A DNA stretch of 64,000 nucleotides from Lachnospiraceae bacterium (GTDB lineage Bacteria > Bacillota > Clostridia > Lachnospirales > Lachnospiraceae), in contig JAFOVD010000027.1 of assembly GCA_017392525.1 (NCBI GenBank), forward strand, positions 62,001-126,000, in the 5' to 3' direction. The position numbers and the translations under genes were made by a program. The stretch's first letter is position 1; the number at the start of each line of letters is the position of its first letter. The notes below the pieces were generated by a model, which ran no database searches, was not told where the DNA came from, and worked only from the letters and a program-made list of their open reading frames with translations. Of this stretch, positions 18,056 to 27,397 are shown in pieces.

Positions 18056-18253
18056 ATGCCAAAGATGAAGACAAAAAGAGCAGCTGCAAAGCGTTTTGCT
18101 GTTACTGGAACAGGTAAGATGAAGAGAAACAAGGCTTTCAAGAGCCACATCCTTGCTAAGAAGACAACTAAGAGAAAGAGAAATCTTAGAAAAGCAACTA
18201 TGGCAGATGCTACAAACATGAAGGCATTAAAGAAGGTTATGCCTTACGCATAA
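18056..18253 (+). CDS. rpmI: 50S ribosomal protein L35
   Basis: Small basic 65-residue protein of the large subunit, beginning [14 protein letters not shown], the family signature, and containing [25 protein letters not shown] precedes the ATG. It lies 18 nt after infC and 47 nt before rplT. Confidence 0.98.
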   Translation: MPKMKTKRAAAKRFAVTGTGKMKRNKAFKSHILAKKTTKRKRNLRKATMADATNMKALKKVMPYA

Positions 18254-18300
18254 TGTCTTAAGATTAGGATTTATTCGTATTCGATTAGGAGGATTTAATT

Positions 18301-18657
18301 ATGGCAAGAATTAAAGGCGGTATGAACGCTAGAAAGAAACACAATAGAGTATTAAAGATGGCTAAGGGTTACAGAGGTGCTCGTTCAAAGCAGTATCGTG
18401 TAGCTAGACAGTCAGTTATGAGAGCGTTAACAACAGCATATGCTGGTCGTAAGGAACGTAAGAGACAGTTCCGTCAGTTATGGATTGCTCGTATCAACGC
18501 AGCAGCAAGATTAAACGGATTATCATACAGCAAGTTTATGTATGGTCTTAAGCTTGCAGGTGTTGAAATGAACCGTAAGATGTTAGCTGAATTAGCAGTT
18601 AATGATGCTGAAGGTTTTACTCAGCTTGTTGAAGTTGCTAAGAAGCAGGTAGCTTAA
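18301..18657 (+). CDS. rplT: 50S ribosomal protein L20
   Basis: Assembly protein of the large subunit, 118 residues, with [19 protein letters not shown] at the start and [16 protein letters not shown] in the helical centre. In Bacillota, L20 is also the repressor of its own operon through the leader; a matching leader lies upstream at 17393-17516. The operon ends at a strong terminator 13 nt downstream. Confidence 0.98.
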   Translation: MARIKGGMNARKKHNRVLKMAKGYRGARSKQYRVARQSVMRALTTAYAGRKERKRQFRQLWIARINAAARLNGLSYSKFMYGLKLAGVEMNRKMLAELAVNDAEGFTQLVEVAKKQVA

Positions 18658-18670
18658 TAGAATTATTTAA

Positions 18671-18702
18671 AATCAGGAAATGTTATCATTTCCTGATTTT
18701 TT
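18671..18702 (+). terminator. Intrinsic terminator after rplT
   Basis: Perfect 12-bp stem (AATCAGGAAATG with CATTTCCTGATT), TTAT loop and T-run. Its GGAAATG/CATTTCC core recurs in the terminators at 28347 and 51058. Confidence 0.92.
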
Positions 18703-18780
18703 GTTTGCGTAAATAATATGGAAATATTATCATAAAATGCTGTGTTTCGCTCAAATATAATCAAGTTGAAGTGCCTAGGT

Positions 18781-18809
18781 TTTACTTTTTCAAGCGCTTT
18801 TGTTAAAAT
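18781..18809 (+). promoter_or_regulatory. Probable galE promoter with a palindrome in the spacer
   Basis: TTTACT and TAAAAT are 17 nt apart. The spacer holds an AAGCGCTT palindrome at about 18792-18799, reminiscent of the centre of catabolite-responsive (cre) sites, but the flanks match the cre consensus poorly. Transcription would start about 30 nt before galE. Confidence 0.45.
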
Positions 18810-18847
18810 AATGGCTGATGTAGCTAATAGAAGGGAGTTTTACTATT

Positions 18848-19864
18848 ATGGCAATTTTAGTAACAGGTGGAGCCGGATATATCGGTAGCCACACATGCGT
18901 AGAGCTTCAGAATGCCGGATATGATGTTGTTGTATTGGACAATCTTGCTAATTCCAGTGAAAAATCTCTGGAAAGAGTTGAAGCGATTACAGGTAAAAAG
19001 GTAACTTTTTATAAAGGCGATATTTTAGATCGTCAGATTTTAAATGAAATTTTCAAGAAAGAGATTATCGATAGCGTAATTCATTTTGCGGGACTTAAGG
19101 CTGTCGGTGAATCTGTTCAGAAGCCATGGGAATATTATGAAAATAATATTGCGGGTACATTGACTCTTGTTGATGTTATGAGACAGAATGGATGTAAGAA
19201 TATCATATTCTCATCATCAGCAACTGTTTATGGTAATCCTGCACAGATTCCTATTACAGAAGAATGCCCTAAGGGTCAGTGTACAAATCCTTATGGCTGG
19301 ACAAAGTCTATGCTGGAACAGATTTTATCTGATATTTATAAGGCTGATAATGAGTGGAATGTAGTTCTTCTTCGTTATTTCAATCCAATCGGTGCACATA
19401 AGAGTGGAACAATGGGTGAAAATCCAAATGGTATTCCTAATAATCTGATGCCATATATTACACAGGTTGCGGTAGGAAAGCTTCCGGAATTAGGTGTATT
19501 TGGTGATGATTATGATACTCCGGATGGAACGGGAGTAAGAGATTATATCCATGTTGTGGATCTTGCAACAGGTCATGTAAAGGCGCTGAAGAAGATTGAA
19601 GAAAATGCCGGTCTTAAGATTTATAATCTTGGAACAGGCGTTGGATATAGCGTTCTGGATATTGTAAAGAATTTTGAGGCTGCAACAGGCGTTAAGATTC
19701 CATATCAGATTAAACCTCGTCGCGCCGGTGATATTGCAACATGCTATTCCGATGCAACAAAGGCAAAAGAGGAACTGGGCTGGACAGCACAGTATGGCAT
19801 CAAGGAGATGTGTGAAGACTCTTGGAGATGGCAGAAAAACAATCCAAATGGATATGAAGACTAG
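18848..19864 (+). CDS. galE: UDP-glucose 4-epimerase
   Basis: Short-chain dehydrogenase-type enzyme that interconverts UDP-glucose and UDP-galactose, for galactose use or polysaccharide precursors. GGAGYIGSH binds NAD near the N-terminus; SSSATVYG supplies the catalytic Ser/Thr and YGWTK the Tyr-x-x-x-Lys pair. The 338-residue length is standard. The gene stands alone between the rplT terminator and a tRNA gene, with no other gal genes nearby, so a polysaccharide-precursor role is as likely as galactose catabolism. Confidence 0.95.
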   Translation: MAILVTGGAGYIGSHTCVELQNAGYDVVVLDNLANSSEKSLERVEAITGKKVTFYKGDILDRQILNEIFKKEIIDSVIHFAGLKAVGESVQKPWEYYENNIAGTLTLVDVMRQNGCKNIIFSSSATVYGNPAQIPITEECPKGQCTNPYGWTKSMLEQILSDIYKADNEWNVVLLRYFNPIGAHKSGTMGENPNGIPNNLMPYITQVAVGKLPELGVFGDDYDTPDGTGVRDYIHVVDLATGHVKALKKIEENAGLKIYNLGTGVGYSVLDIVKNFEAATGVKIPYQIKPRRAGDIATCYSDATKAKEELGWTAQYGIKEMCEDSWRWQKNNPNGYED

Positions 19865-19935
19865 ATGACAAATAGGCAGCATATGATTCAAATTGTCTAA
19901 ATTTAATAAAAAATACGAAAATTTGAAAAAAGTGC

Positions 19936-19964
19936 TTGCATTTGTGTTTTATATAGTGTAATAT
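19936..19964 (+). promoter_or_regulatory. Probable promoter of tRNA-Glu
   Basis: TTGCAT and TAATAT are 17 nt apart, in an AT-rich stretch about 50 nt before the tRNA. The -10 matches the consensus only moderately. Confidence 0.5.
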
Positions 19965-20016
19965 ACTCATTGTTGACGCGGGAAACAAAAGAAACAAGCG
20001 AAAACAATGAGAATAT

Positions 20017-20088
20017 GGTTCCTTGGTCAAGCGGTTAAGACGTCGCCCTCTCACGGCGAAAACAGGGGTTCGATTCCCCTAGGAACTA
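20017..20088 (+). tRNA. tRNA-Glu (anticodon CUC)
   Basis: A full cloverleaf can be folded: acceptor GGTTCCT with AGGAACT, D-arm GTC/GAC, anticodon stem TCGCC/GGCGA with loop CTCTCAC (anticodon CUC), and T-arm AGGGG/CCCCT with loop TTCGATT. The CCA end is not encoded, which is common in Bacillota. The first acceptor pair is a G-U wobble. It stands alone between galE and rimP, with its own terminator. Confidence 0.95.
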
Positions 20089-20115
20089 CTGACTGTGAAA
20101 ACAGCCCAACCCGAG

Positions 20116-20145
20116 AAACATTCCTTTGTTAGGGAGTGTTTTTTT
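20116..20145 (+). terminator. Intrinsic terminator after tRNA-Glu
   Basis: Nine-pair stem with one G-U wobble (AAACATTCC with GGAGTGTTT), followed by a long T-run. It separates the tRNA from the rimP promoter. Confidence 0.8.
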
Positions 20146-20147
20146 AT

Positions 20148-20176
20148 TTGCATTTCTGGTATACATATGCTAGAAT
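20148..20176 (+). promoter_or_regulatory. Promoter of the rimP-nusA-infB operon
   Basis: TTGCAT (20148-20153) and TAGAAT (20171-20176) with a 17-nt spacer. The predicted start near 20183 leaves a leader of about 95 nt before rimP. Confidence 0.7.
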
Positions 20177-20202
20177 AATTCAAGGTAATAGTTGTGAAGT
20201 TG

Positions 20203-20239
20203 ATTGAGAGCAGACGAATGTCGGCTCTCAATTCTTTTT
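20203..20239 (+). terminator. Leader terminator upstream of rimP (probable attenuator)
   Basis: ATTGAGAGC pairs with GCTCTCAAT (9 bp). After one A-G mismatch the stem continues as GAC/GTC around a GAAT loop, and the hairpin is followed by TTCTTTTT. It lies downstream of the only visible promoter and 40 nt before rimP, so every operon transcript must pass it. Confidence 0.72.
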
Positions 20240-20278
20240 GTAAAAACATATTACAAAAAAAGAAAATAGGAGGTTGCA

Positions 20279-20743
20279 ATGTCTTTAAGAGAAACATATG
20301 TAAAGCGTACAGAAGAACTTGTACAGCCACTCCTGGATAAACGCAATTTTGACTTGTGGGATGTGGAGTATGTAAAAGAGGGACAGGATTATTTCCTTCG
20401 TATTTTTATTGACAAACCGGGCGGAATTACAATTGATGATTGCGTCGATGTTAGTAGAGAGATGAATGAAATTTTGGACAGAGAGGATTATATTTCTGAT
20501 CCTTATACTTTTGAGGTGAGTTCACCGGGGCTGGGTCGTCAGATTAAAAATGATAGACAACTGGAAAAGTCCATTGGTGAAGAGGTTGAACTTCGAACCT
20601 ATAAAGCCATCGATAAGCAGAAGCAGTTTGAAGGTGTTTTGGTTAAGTTCGATAAAGACACTGTGACGATTACAATGGATGACGAAGAGAAGAGTTTTTC
20701 TAGAAAAGACATATCTACAATCCGATATGCGCTAGATTTTTAA
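20279..20743 (+). CDS. rimP: Ribosome maturation factor RimP
   Basis: Needed for 30S subunit assembly. The 154-residue protein shows the N-terminal alpha/beta domain (LWDVEYVKEGQDYFLRIFID) and the ISDPYTFEVSSPG motif that precedes the C-terminal SH3-like domain. GGAGG lies upstream. It opens the conserved rimP-nusA-rnpM-ylxQ-infB-rbfA operon, 30 nt before nusA. Confidence 0.95.
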   Translation: MSLRETYVKRTEELVQPLLDKRNFDLWDVEYVKEGQDYFLRIFIDKPGGITIDDCVDVSREMNEILDREDYISDPYTFEVSSPGLGRQIKNDRQLEKSIGEEVELRTYKAIDKQKQFEGVLVKFDKDTVTITMDDEEKSFSRKDISTIRYALDF

Positions 20744-20773
20744 TAAACTTTTTCCATATGAGGAGGAAACATA

Positions 20774-21946
20774 ATGGATAACACAGAATTTTTAGGAGCA
20801 ATTAACGAACTTGCTGCTGAGAAGAATATTGCAAAGGAAGTGATCTTCAACGCAATTGAAGAGGCACTTATGACAGCTTGCAAGCAGAGTTACAGACACA
20901 CAGACAATGTTAAAGTCCTTGTTGATCATGAGACTGGTGAATATCATGTGTATGTGACAAAAGAAGTAGTAGAAGATGATGCTGTATTCGATCCGGAAAT
21001 CGAAGTTTCAATTTTAGATGCAAAAGAAATTGATGACAGTTTTGAACTTGGTGACATGATTAATATTGAAATCAAGTCAAAGGAATTTGGACGTATTGCG
21101 GCAAGTTCAGCAAAGAATGTTCTTCTTCAGTCATTCAGAGAAGAAGAGCGTCGTGTGGTATATGATGAATATGTATCAATGGAAAAGACTGTTGTTACAG
21201 GTATTGTTCAGCGTGTAGAAGAAAAACGCGCAATCGTAAACCTGGGTAATTCTGATGCAACTCTTACAGAAAGAGAACAGATTAAGGGTGAGACACTTAA
21301 GACTGGAGATCGTATCAAGGTATATATCCTTGAAGTAAAGGACAGCCGCCGTGGACCTAAGATTTATATTTCCAGAACTCATCCTGATCTTGTAAAGCGC
21401 CTTTTTGAAGAAGAGGTTACAGAAGTACGCGATGGTATTGTTGAAATTAAGAATATTGCACGTGAAGCCGGAAGCAGAACAAAGATTGCAGTATGGTCTA
21501 ACAATGAGGATGTAGATGCTGTAGGCGCATGCGTAGGGATGAATGGTTCACGTGTTAACTCTATCGTTGAAGAACTTAGAAATGAAAAGATTGATATCAT
21601 CAACTGGGATGAGAATCCTGCTAAGTTGATTGAAAACTCTCTTAGTCCTGCTAAGGTCATTTCTGTTGTTGCTGATTCTGAAGAAAAGACAGCTAAGGTA
21701 GTTGTTCCTGATTATCAGCTTTCACTTGCTATTGGTAAGGAAGGACAGAACGCTCGTCTTGCGGCAAGATTAACTGGTTATAAGATTGATATTAAGAGCG
21801 AGACACAGGCAAGAGAATCCGGTGAATTCGACTTCTTAAATCTTGAGTCTGAATATGACGAAGATGAGTATTATGAAGAAGACGAATACATGGAAGATAC
21901 TGAAACAGAAACTGTTGATGTAGATGACGAATATATCGAAGAATAG
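20774..21946 (+). CDS. nusA: Transcription termination/antitermination factor NusA
   Basis: Binds RNA polymerase and modulates pausing, termination and antitermination. The order is N-terminal polymerase-binding domain (about 1-125), S1 domain (about 130-200), then KH1 and KH2 (about 230-345; VGACVGMNGSRVNSI and LAIGKEGQNARLAARL). It ends in an acidic Glu/Asp/Tyr-rich tail of about 40 residues; the acidic C-terminal repeats of proteobacterial NusA are absent, as in other Bacillota. In Bacillus subtilis, NusA is reported to control its own operon by leader termination, and a leader terminator is seen here at 20203-20239. Confidence 0.97.
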   Translation: MDNTEFLGAINELAAEKNIAKEVIFNAIEEALMTACKQSYRHTDNVKVLVDHETGEYHVYVTKEVVEDDAVFDPEIEVSILDAKEIDDSFELGDMINIEIKSKEFGRIAASSAKNVLLQSFREEERRVVYDEYVSMEKTVVTGIVQRVEEKRAIVNLGNSDATLTEREQIKGETLKTGDRIKVYILEVKDSRRGPKIYISRTHPDLVKRLFEEEVTEVRDGIVEIKNIAREAGSRTKIAVWSNNEDVDAVGACVGMNGSRVNSIVEELRNEKIDIINWDENPAKLIENSLSPAKVISVVADSEEKTAKVVVPDYQLSLAIGKEGQNARLAARLTGYKIDIKSETQARESGEFDFLNLESEYDEDEYYEEDEYMEDTETETVDVDDEYIEE

Positions 21947-21950
21947 ATTC

Positions 21951-22220
21951 ATGAGTGAAAAGAAGTTACCGATGAGAATCTGTATTGGATGCAATGAGCC
22001 CAAAAGCAAATCCGAACTTTATCGAGTGGTAAAGTTAAGTGATCATTCGCTGGTTGTAGACAAGACGGGTAAAATGAATGGTAGAGGCGCATATATTTGT
22101 AAGAATCCAGAGTGTTTGGAAAAAGCAGTAAAGAATGGTGGATTTATGAGATCCTTTAAGATGAAAATCGCAATGGATGTTATAGAGGCCATAAAGAAGG
22201 AGTTAGAACATGTTGGATAA
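21951..22220 (+). CDS. rnpM: RNA-binding protein RnpM/YlxR
   Basis: Small 89-residue YlxR-family protein; the family has been linked to RNase P modulation in Bacillus. MRICIGCNEPKSKSEL carries the conserved CIGC segment, and GRGAYICKNPECLEKA is the second family motif. ATG 21951 lies 4 nt after nusA; an in-frame ATG at 21924 would sit inside nusA and add unrelated residues. It overlaps ylxQ by 11 nt. Confidence 0.9.
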   Translation: MSEKKLPMRICIGCNEPKSKSELYRVVKLSDHSLVVDKTGKMNGRGAYICKNPECLEKAVKNGGFMRSFKMKIAMDVIEAIKKELEHVG

Positions 22221-22521
22221 AGTTTTATCCATGATTGGAATGGCTATGAGAGCCGGAAAAGTTGTAAGTGGTGAATTTGCGGTTGAAAAATCTGTAAAAA
22301 GTCAAAAGGCGTATCTGGTGATTATAGCAAGAGATTCTTCTGATAACTCTAAGAAGAACTACGAGGATATGTGTAAGTTCTATCACACAGAGCTTCATTA
22401 TTACGGAACAAAGGAAAGCCTTGGTGCTGCAATTGGTAAGGAATATCGTGCCAGTGTGGCAATTCAGGATGAAAACTTTGCAAAAGCGATATTGGCGAAG
22501 CTTGAAGCAACAGAAAATTGA
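22210..22521 (+). CDS. L7Ae-family ribosome-associated protein YlxQ
   Basis: 103-residue kink-turn-type RNA-binding protein of the L7Ae/L30e family, which sits in this position in most Bacillota nusA operons. The MIGMAMRAGKVVSGEF start and the VIIARDSSDNSKK segment match the family. It overlaps rnpM by 11 nt, indicating translational coupling, and precedes infB by 16 nt. Its precise target RNA is not known. Confidence 0.88.
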   Translation: MLDKVLSMIGMAMRAGKVVSGEFAVEKSVKSQKAYLVIIARDSSDNSKKNYEDMCKFYHTELHYYGTKESLGAAIGKEYRASVAIQDENFAKAILAKLEATEN

Positions 22522-22537
22522 ATAATGGAGGATATAC

Positions 22538-25159
22538 ATGTCGAAAATCAGAGTACATGAATTAGCAAAAGAACTTGGACTTCAGTCTAAGGATATTATG
22601 AATTATTTAAATACAAATGGAAAAGAAATTAAATCAGCTCAGTCTGGTCTTGAGGATGCAGATGTAGAGGCGGTAAAGAAGCATTTCCAGAAGAAGGAGG
22701 CTCCTAAGACTGCACCTAAGGCAGATGCAAAGAAAGAAACACCTAAGAAGGACGGCGAGGCTAAGCCAAAGAAAAAGTCTACAATTACTGCTGTATTTAA
22801 TGCACAGTATAGCAAGGACAATCACGGCAATAAAAAGAATAATGCAAATCGTAACAATGACAATCGCAAACGTGATGGTCAGAGGGATGAACGCCGCAGA
22901 ACACAGAGTTCAAATTCAGTTCGTCCGGCAGGAGGCCTGATTAAACCAAGGGCTGGTGTGGATCATATTCGTCGCCAGGATCATGCGGTAGAAGAGCCAT
23001 ATCAGTCTCCTAAGAAGGCACAGGAAAACGAAAATAAAAATCGCAACAATGAGCGTAAAGATAATGCTAGAAATAACGAGAAGAGAAATGATAACCGTGT
23101 AGCACGTCAGGGCAATGACAACAAGAATAACGATCGTAGAAGACAGGAGCGCCCACAGAATCAGAATTCTGATCGTAATAATTCTAGAAATAATGATAGA
23201 AACAGCAATCGTTCCAATGCCAATGTGGCAGCTGCTGCTCCAATGGCTGAACATAGCAAGAAGGGTTCTCATGGTGCCAATAATCGTAACAACAACCATA
23301 GGGATTATGACCGTCTTGGAAAGAAGCAGGAGCACTATGTAAACCTTGAGAAGAACGGCGGAAAGAAGAAGAATAACAAGAAACCTGCCGAGAAGAAGGA
23401 AGAGGTAATTAAGTCAATTAAGCTTCCGGATCATCTTACAATCCGTGAACTGGCAGATCGTATGAAGATTCAGCCATCTGATATTATTAAGAAATTATTC
23501 TTAAAGGGTCAGATTATTACATTGAATACAGATGTTGATTATGAGCAGGCGGAAGAAATTGCATTAGAATATGAAATTCTTTGTGAACATGAAGAAAAAG
23601 TTGATGTTATCGCTGAATTGCTTAAGGAAGATGAAGAAAATCAGGATGATCTTACAGCCAGACCACCGGTTGTCTGCGTTATGGGTCATGTAGATCATGG
23701 TAAGACATCTCTGTTGGATGCGATTCGAGACACAAAGATTACAGATCGAGAAGCCGGTGGAATTACACAGGCAATCGGTGCTTATGTAGTTAATATTGAT
23801 GGTCAGAAGATCACATTCCTTGATACTCCTGGTCATGAAGCGTTTACAGCAATGCGTATGCGTGGTGCAAATTCAACAGATATCGCTATCCTTGTTGTTG
23901 CAGCGGATGATGGTGTTATGCCACAGACAGTTGAGGCTATTAATCATGCCAAGGCTGCCGGCGTTGAAATTATTGTTGCTGTAAATAAGATGGATAAGCC
24001 AAGTGCAAATATCGAGAGAGTTAAGCAGGAACTTTCTGAATACGAATTGATTCCTGAAGACTGGGGTGGTAGCACTATTTTCTGTCCGGTATCTGCAAAG
24101 ACACACGATGGTATTGAGAACTTATTGGAAATGATTCTTCTTACAGCTGACGTACTTGAACTTAAGGCTAATGCCAAGAGAAATGCAAGAGGTCTTGTAA
24201 TCGAGTCTAAGCTTGAAAAGGGTCGTGGTACAGTTGCAACGGTTCTTGTACAGAAGGGTACACTCCATATAGGTGATCCAATTGCGGCAGGAAGTTCCTA
24301 TGGTAAGGTTCGTGCCATGATTGATGATAACGGTAAGAGAGTTAAGACTGCCGGACCATCTACTCCTGTTGAAATTTTAGGTCTTTCAGAAGTTCCTAAT
24401 GCAGGTGAGATTTTTGTTGCTATGGATAGTGAAAAGGATGCAAGATCATTTGCTGAAACATTCATTACAGAAGGCAAGAAGTCACTTGTTGAGGATACTA
24501 AGATGCGTATGTCTCTGGATGATCTTTATTCACAGATTCAGTCAGGAAATGTTAAAGAACTTAACATCATTGTTAAGGCTGACGTTCAGGGTTCTGTTGA
24601 AGCTATTAAGCAAAGTTTGCTGAAGTTATCTAATGATGAAGTAGTTGTTAAGATTATTCATGGTGGTGTAGGTGCGATTACAGAATCTGATGTAGTTCTT
24701 GCATCTGCAAGTAATGCAATTATCATTGGCTTCAATGTTCGTCCGGACGCTGTTGCTAAGTCAACTGCAGAGTCAGAAGGTGTTGATGTTCGACTTTACT
24801 CTGTAATTTATAATGCAATAGATGATGTTGAATCTGCATTGAAGGGCATGCTTGATCCGATTTACGAAGAAAAGGTTATTGGTCATGCAGAAGTACGTCA
24901 GATCTTTAAGGCATCTGATGTTGGTAATATTGCAGGTTCTTATGTTGAAGATGGTTACTTCCAGAGAGGATGTAAGGTACGAGTTACTCGTGAAGACAAG
25001 CAGATCTTCGAAGGTGATCTTGCATCTCTGAAGCGTTACAAAGATGATGTTAAGGAAGTTAAGGCAGGATACGAATGTGGTCTTGTATTAGCTGACTTTA
25101 ATGACATCGCTGTAGATGATAAGATCGAAGCTTACATCATGGTAGAAGTAGCCAGATAA
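22538..25159 (+). CDS. infB: Translation initiation factor IF-2
   Basis: GTPase that places initiator tRNA on the 30S subunit. IF2-N modules occur at residues 1-55 ([18 protein letters not shown]) and about 295-345 ([20 protein letters not shown]). Between them lies a Lys/Asn/Arg-rich low-complexity linker of about 190 residues. The G domain starts near 382 with [11 protein letters not shown], followed by DTPGHEAF and NKMDKP, then domains II, III and IV with the tRNA-binding C-terminus. 873 residues. The gene ylxP, which lies between infB and rbfA in Bacillus, is absent here. Confidence 0.97.
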   Translation: MSKIRVHELAKELGLQSKDIMNYLNTNGKEIKSAQSGLEDADVEAVKKHFQKKEAPKTAPKADAKKETPKKDGEAKPKKKSTITAVFNAQYSKDNHGNKKNNANRNNDNRKRDGQRDERRRTQSSNSVRPAGGLIKPRAGVDHIRRQDHAVEEPYQSPKKAQENENKNRNNERKDNARNNEKRNDNRVARQGNDNKNNDRRRQERPQNQNSDRNNSRNNDRNSNRSNANVAAAAPMAEHSKKGSHGANNRNNNHRDYDRLGKKQEHYVNLEKNGGKKKNNKKPAEKKEEVIKSIKLPDHLTIRELADRMKIQPSDIIKKLFLKGQIITLNTDVDYEQAEEIALEYEILCEHEEKVDVIAELLKEDEENQDDLTARPPVVCVMGHVDHGKTSLLDAIRDTKITDREAGGITQAIGAYVVNIDGQKITFLDTPGHEAFTAMRMRGANSTDIAILVVAADDGVMPQTVEAINHAKAAGVEIIVAVNKMDKPSANIERVKQELSEYELIPEDWGGSTIFCPVSAKTHDGIENLLEMILLTADVLELKANAKRNARGLVIESKLEKGRGTVATVLVQKGTLHIGDPIAAGSSYGKVRAMIDDNGKRVKTAGPSTPVEILGLSEVPNAGEIFVAMDSEKDARSFAETFITEGKKSLVEDTKMRMSLDDLYSQIQSGNVKELNIIVKADVQGSVEAIKQSLLKLSNDEVVVKIIHGGVGAITESDVVLASASNAIIIGFNVRPDAVAKSTAESEGVDVRLYSVIYNAIDDVESALKGMLDPIYEEKVIGHAEVRQIFKASDVGNIAGSYVEDGYFQRGCKVRVTREDKQIFEGDLASLKRYKDDVKEVKAGYECGLVLADFNDIAVDDKIEAYIMVEVAR

Positions 25160-25170
25160 GGTGGGTTTCC

Positions 25171-25530
25171 ATGAGAAAAAATAGTGTAAAAAACAATAGA
25201 ATAAATGGAGAGGTTCTGCGCGAACTCTCCAATATTATTCGAAATAAAGTAAAGGATCCGAGAGTTGATGAATTTGTTTCCATTATGGATGTTGAAGTTG
25301 CTCCGGATTTAAAAACTTGTAAAGCATATATTAGTGTGCTTGGAGATGAAGAAAAGCTTCAGAAGACTTTAGAAGGTTTAAAGCGTTCAGAAGGTTTTAT
25401 TCGTCATGAGTTGGCACGTACCGTAAATCTTAGAAATACGCCGGAAATTACTTTTATTGCAGATCGTTCTGTTGAGTATGGTGTGCGTATGTCACATTTG
25501 ATAGATGAGGTAAATAAAGCAGATGTTTAA
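25171..25530 (+). CDS. rbfA: 30S ribosome-binding factor A
   Basis: Cold-shock and assembly factor for the 30S subunit, 119 residues with the KH-like fold (VNGEVLRELSNIIRNK at the start is close to the family pattern; VDVEVAPDLKTCKAYISV is the central strand). It follows infB by 11 nt and overlaps the nrnA start by 8 nt. Confidence 0.95.
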   Translation: MRKNSVKNNRINGEVLRELSNIIRNKVKDPRVDEFVSIMDVEVAPDLKTCKAYISVLGDEEKLQKTLEGLKRSEGFIRHELARTVNLRNTPEITFIADRSVEYGVRMSHLIDEVNKADV

Positions 25531-26467
25531 TATGGATGAAATTTTAAAAAACGTTCATAGTGTAGGCATTGGTGGTCATGTACGCCCAGATGGGGACTGT
25601 GTAGGTTCCTGTCTGGGTGTATATAACTATTTCAGAACTTATCACCCGGAGATGGACGTGCATGTTTTTTTGGAAGAAATTCCGGATACGTTTTCTTTTT
25701 TAAAGAATGCGAAAGAGATAGAGCATTCCTGTGGGGGAGAGTCTTTCGATTTATTTATTACATTGGATTGTGGTGATTTAAATCGACTTGGCGATGCAGC
25801 CAAACTCTTTGAGAATGCAAAGAAGACAGTTTGTATTGATCATCATGTAAGCAATGAATCTTTTGCTGATGTGAATTATATTGTTCCGGATGCCAGCAGT
25901 ACCTGCGAATTGGTGTTTAACCTTTTGACTCCATCCTATATAACAAAAGATATTGCTGAGTGTCTGTACACCGGTATGGTAACAGATACAGGATGTTTTC
26001 AGTATTCCTGCACCAGTGCAGATACAATGAATGCAGCCGGCATTCTTATGGAAAAAGGAATTGACTATACTTCTATTGTTGAGCGTGTTTTCTATGCTAA
26101 GACATTTATTCAGAACCAGGTTCTTGGATATGCATTGTTAAATGCAAAGCTCTGGGAGGATGGAAAAATCATTTCTTGTATTCTTACGCAGGAAGATTTA
26201 AGACGTTTTGGTGCAGGCGCGCATGATATGGAGAGCGTTGTTTCAAATCTTAGAAATACTATCGGTGTTTCGGTTGCGATTTTTCTGCATGAAAATGAAG
26301 ATGGAAGTTATAAAGGAAGTATGCGAGCTTCCGGAGATGTTAATCTTGCAGAGGTTGCACAGAAATTCCACGGCGGTGGTCATGCCAAAGCTGCCGGATT
26401 TTCAGTTCACGGTGATCCGGAAGAGGCTTTGCAGGAAGTAATGAATGAGATTAAGAAGAGAATGTAG
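25523..26467 (+). CDS. nrnA: DHH-family oligoribonuclease / pAp phosphatase
   Basis: Predicted to degrade 2-5-mer RNA and to dephosphorylate pAp. DHH phosphoesterase motifs are clear: GHVRPDGDCVGS near residue 18, LDCGD near 82, and DHHVSNE near 103. The C-terminal DHHA1 domain has GGGHAKAAG. The ATG at 25523 overlaps rbfA; ATG 25532 is an alternative three codons in. 314 residues. truB begins at the base after its stop, so the two are coupled. The rbfA-nrnA-truB-ribF order is common in Bacillota. Confidence 0.92.
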   Translation: MFNMDEILKNVHSVGIGGHVRPDGDCVGSCLGVYNYFRTYHPEMDVHVFLEEIPDTFSFLKNAKEIEHSCGGESFDLFITLDCGDLNRLGDAAKLFENAKKTVCIDHHVSNESFADVNYIVPDASSTCELVFNLLTPSYITKDIAECLYTGMVTDTGCFQYSCTSADTMNAAGILMEKGIDYTSIVERVFYAKTFIQNQVLGYALLNAKLWEDGKIISCILTQEDLRRFGAGAHDMESVVSNLRNTIGVSVAIFLHENEDGSYKGSMRASGDVNLAEVAQKFHGGGHAKAAGFSVHGDPEEALQEVMNEIKKRM

Positions 26468-27397
26468 ATGAAGACCAGTGGTATTGTAAATGTTTATAAA
26501 GAGAAGGGCTATACCAGCTTTGATGTGGTAGCGATTCTTCGAAAGACTTTTCATATTAAAAAAGTAGGACATACAGGAACTCTTGATCCTGATGCGGAAG
26601 GCGTTTTGCCGGTGTGTTTTGGCAAAGCCACCAAGGTTTGTGACCTGCTGACAGACAAGGACAAAGTATATCGTGCCAAGATGCATCTTGGAATTACGAC
26701 AGATACGGAGGATATCACTGGAAATGTTACGTCTGAGAGCCCGGTGCAATGTAGTGAAGATGAAATCCGCCAGGTTATTTCAAGCTTTGTTGGTGATATA
26801 CTTCAGGTGCCGCCTATGTATTCTGCTCTAAAGGTGAATGGGAAAAAGCTTTATGAGCTTGCTAGAGCCGGAGTTGAAGTGGAGCGTAAGGCGAGATCGG
26901 TAAAAATCTTTTCTATTGAAATAGAAGAGATTAGCCTCCCATATGTGACGTTTTTGGTTCATTGTTCTAAAGGAACCTATATCCGTACACTTTGCAAGGA
27001 TATTGGTGAAAAACTTGGATGTGGAGCGTGCATGGAATCACTTCTTAGAACAAGGGTTTCGTGTTTTGATATTTCGCATGCCTTAAAGCTTGATGAAATT
27101 AAATCCATTTACGAGAAGAATGAAATGGATTCTTATATTTACGATGTGGATTCAATTTTCTCCCATACTTCAAGGGCGATTGTGGGGGAGGAATCCTATC
27201 GCTACGCATTAAATGGTGCGGTTCTTTTAGAACATAATTTTATTTCTGTCTTTGATGAAAATGATAAGAAAATCTCATTTTCGGATTTGGAGCAATTCTC
27301 CGCTGTCCGCGTATATCTTCAGGATAATTCCTTTGTGGGAATGTACGAATATAAAGAGGCACAATGTAAACTCAGAAAGATGTTTTATGAATCATGA
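26468..27397 (+). CDS. truB: tRNA pseudouridine-55 synthase
   Basis: Makes the universal pseudouridine of the tRNA T-loop. The catalytic Asp is in GTLDPDAEGVLPVC, and KVYRAKMHLG and RTLCKDIG are further family motifs. 309 residues, with a short C-terminal extension after the catalytic core. The start codon directly abuts nrnA, and the stop overlaps ribF by 4 nt (ATGA). Confidence 0.95.
   Translation: MKTSGIVNVYKEKGYTSFDVVAILRKTFHIKKVGHTGTLDPDAEGVLPVCFGKATKVCDLLTDKDKVYRAKMHLGITTDTEDITGNVTSESPVQCSEDEIRQVISSFVGDILQVPPMYSALKVNGKKLYELARAGVEVERKARSVKIFSIEIEEISLPYVTFLVHCSKGTYIRTLCKDIGEKLGCGACMESLLRTRVSCFDISHALKLDEIKSIYEKNEMDSYIYDVDSIFSHTSRAIVGEESYRYALNGAVLLEHNFISVFDENDKKISFSDLEQFSAVRVYLQDNSFVGMYEYKEAQCKLRKMFYES

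Noticed and set aside
22916..23335. 139-codon open frame on the - strand within infB
   Set aside because: It is the complement of the Asn/Arg-rich IF-2 linker; its Ile/Val-rich translation reflects base bias, and there is no ribosome site or family resemblance.
22800..23400. Repeats that might suggest a CRISPR or tandem array
   Set aside because: The repetitive look comes from AAT/CGT/AAG codons of the low-complexity IF-2 linker; no regular unit length.
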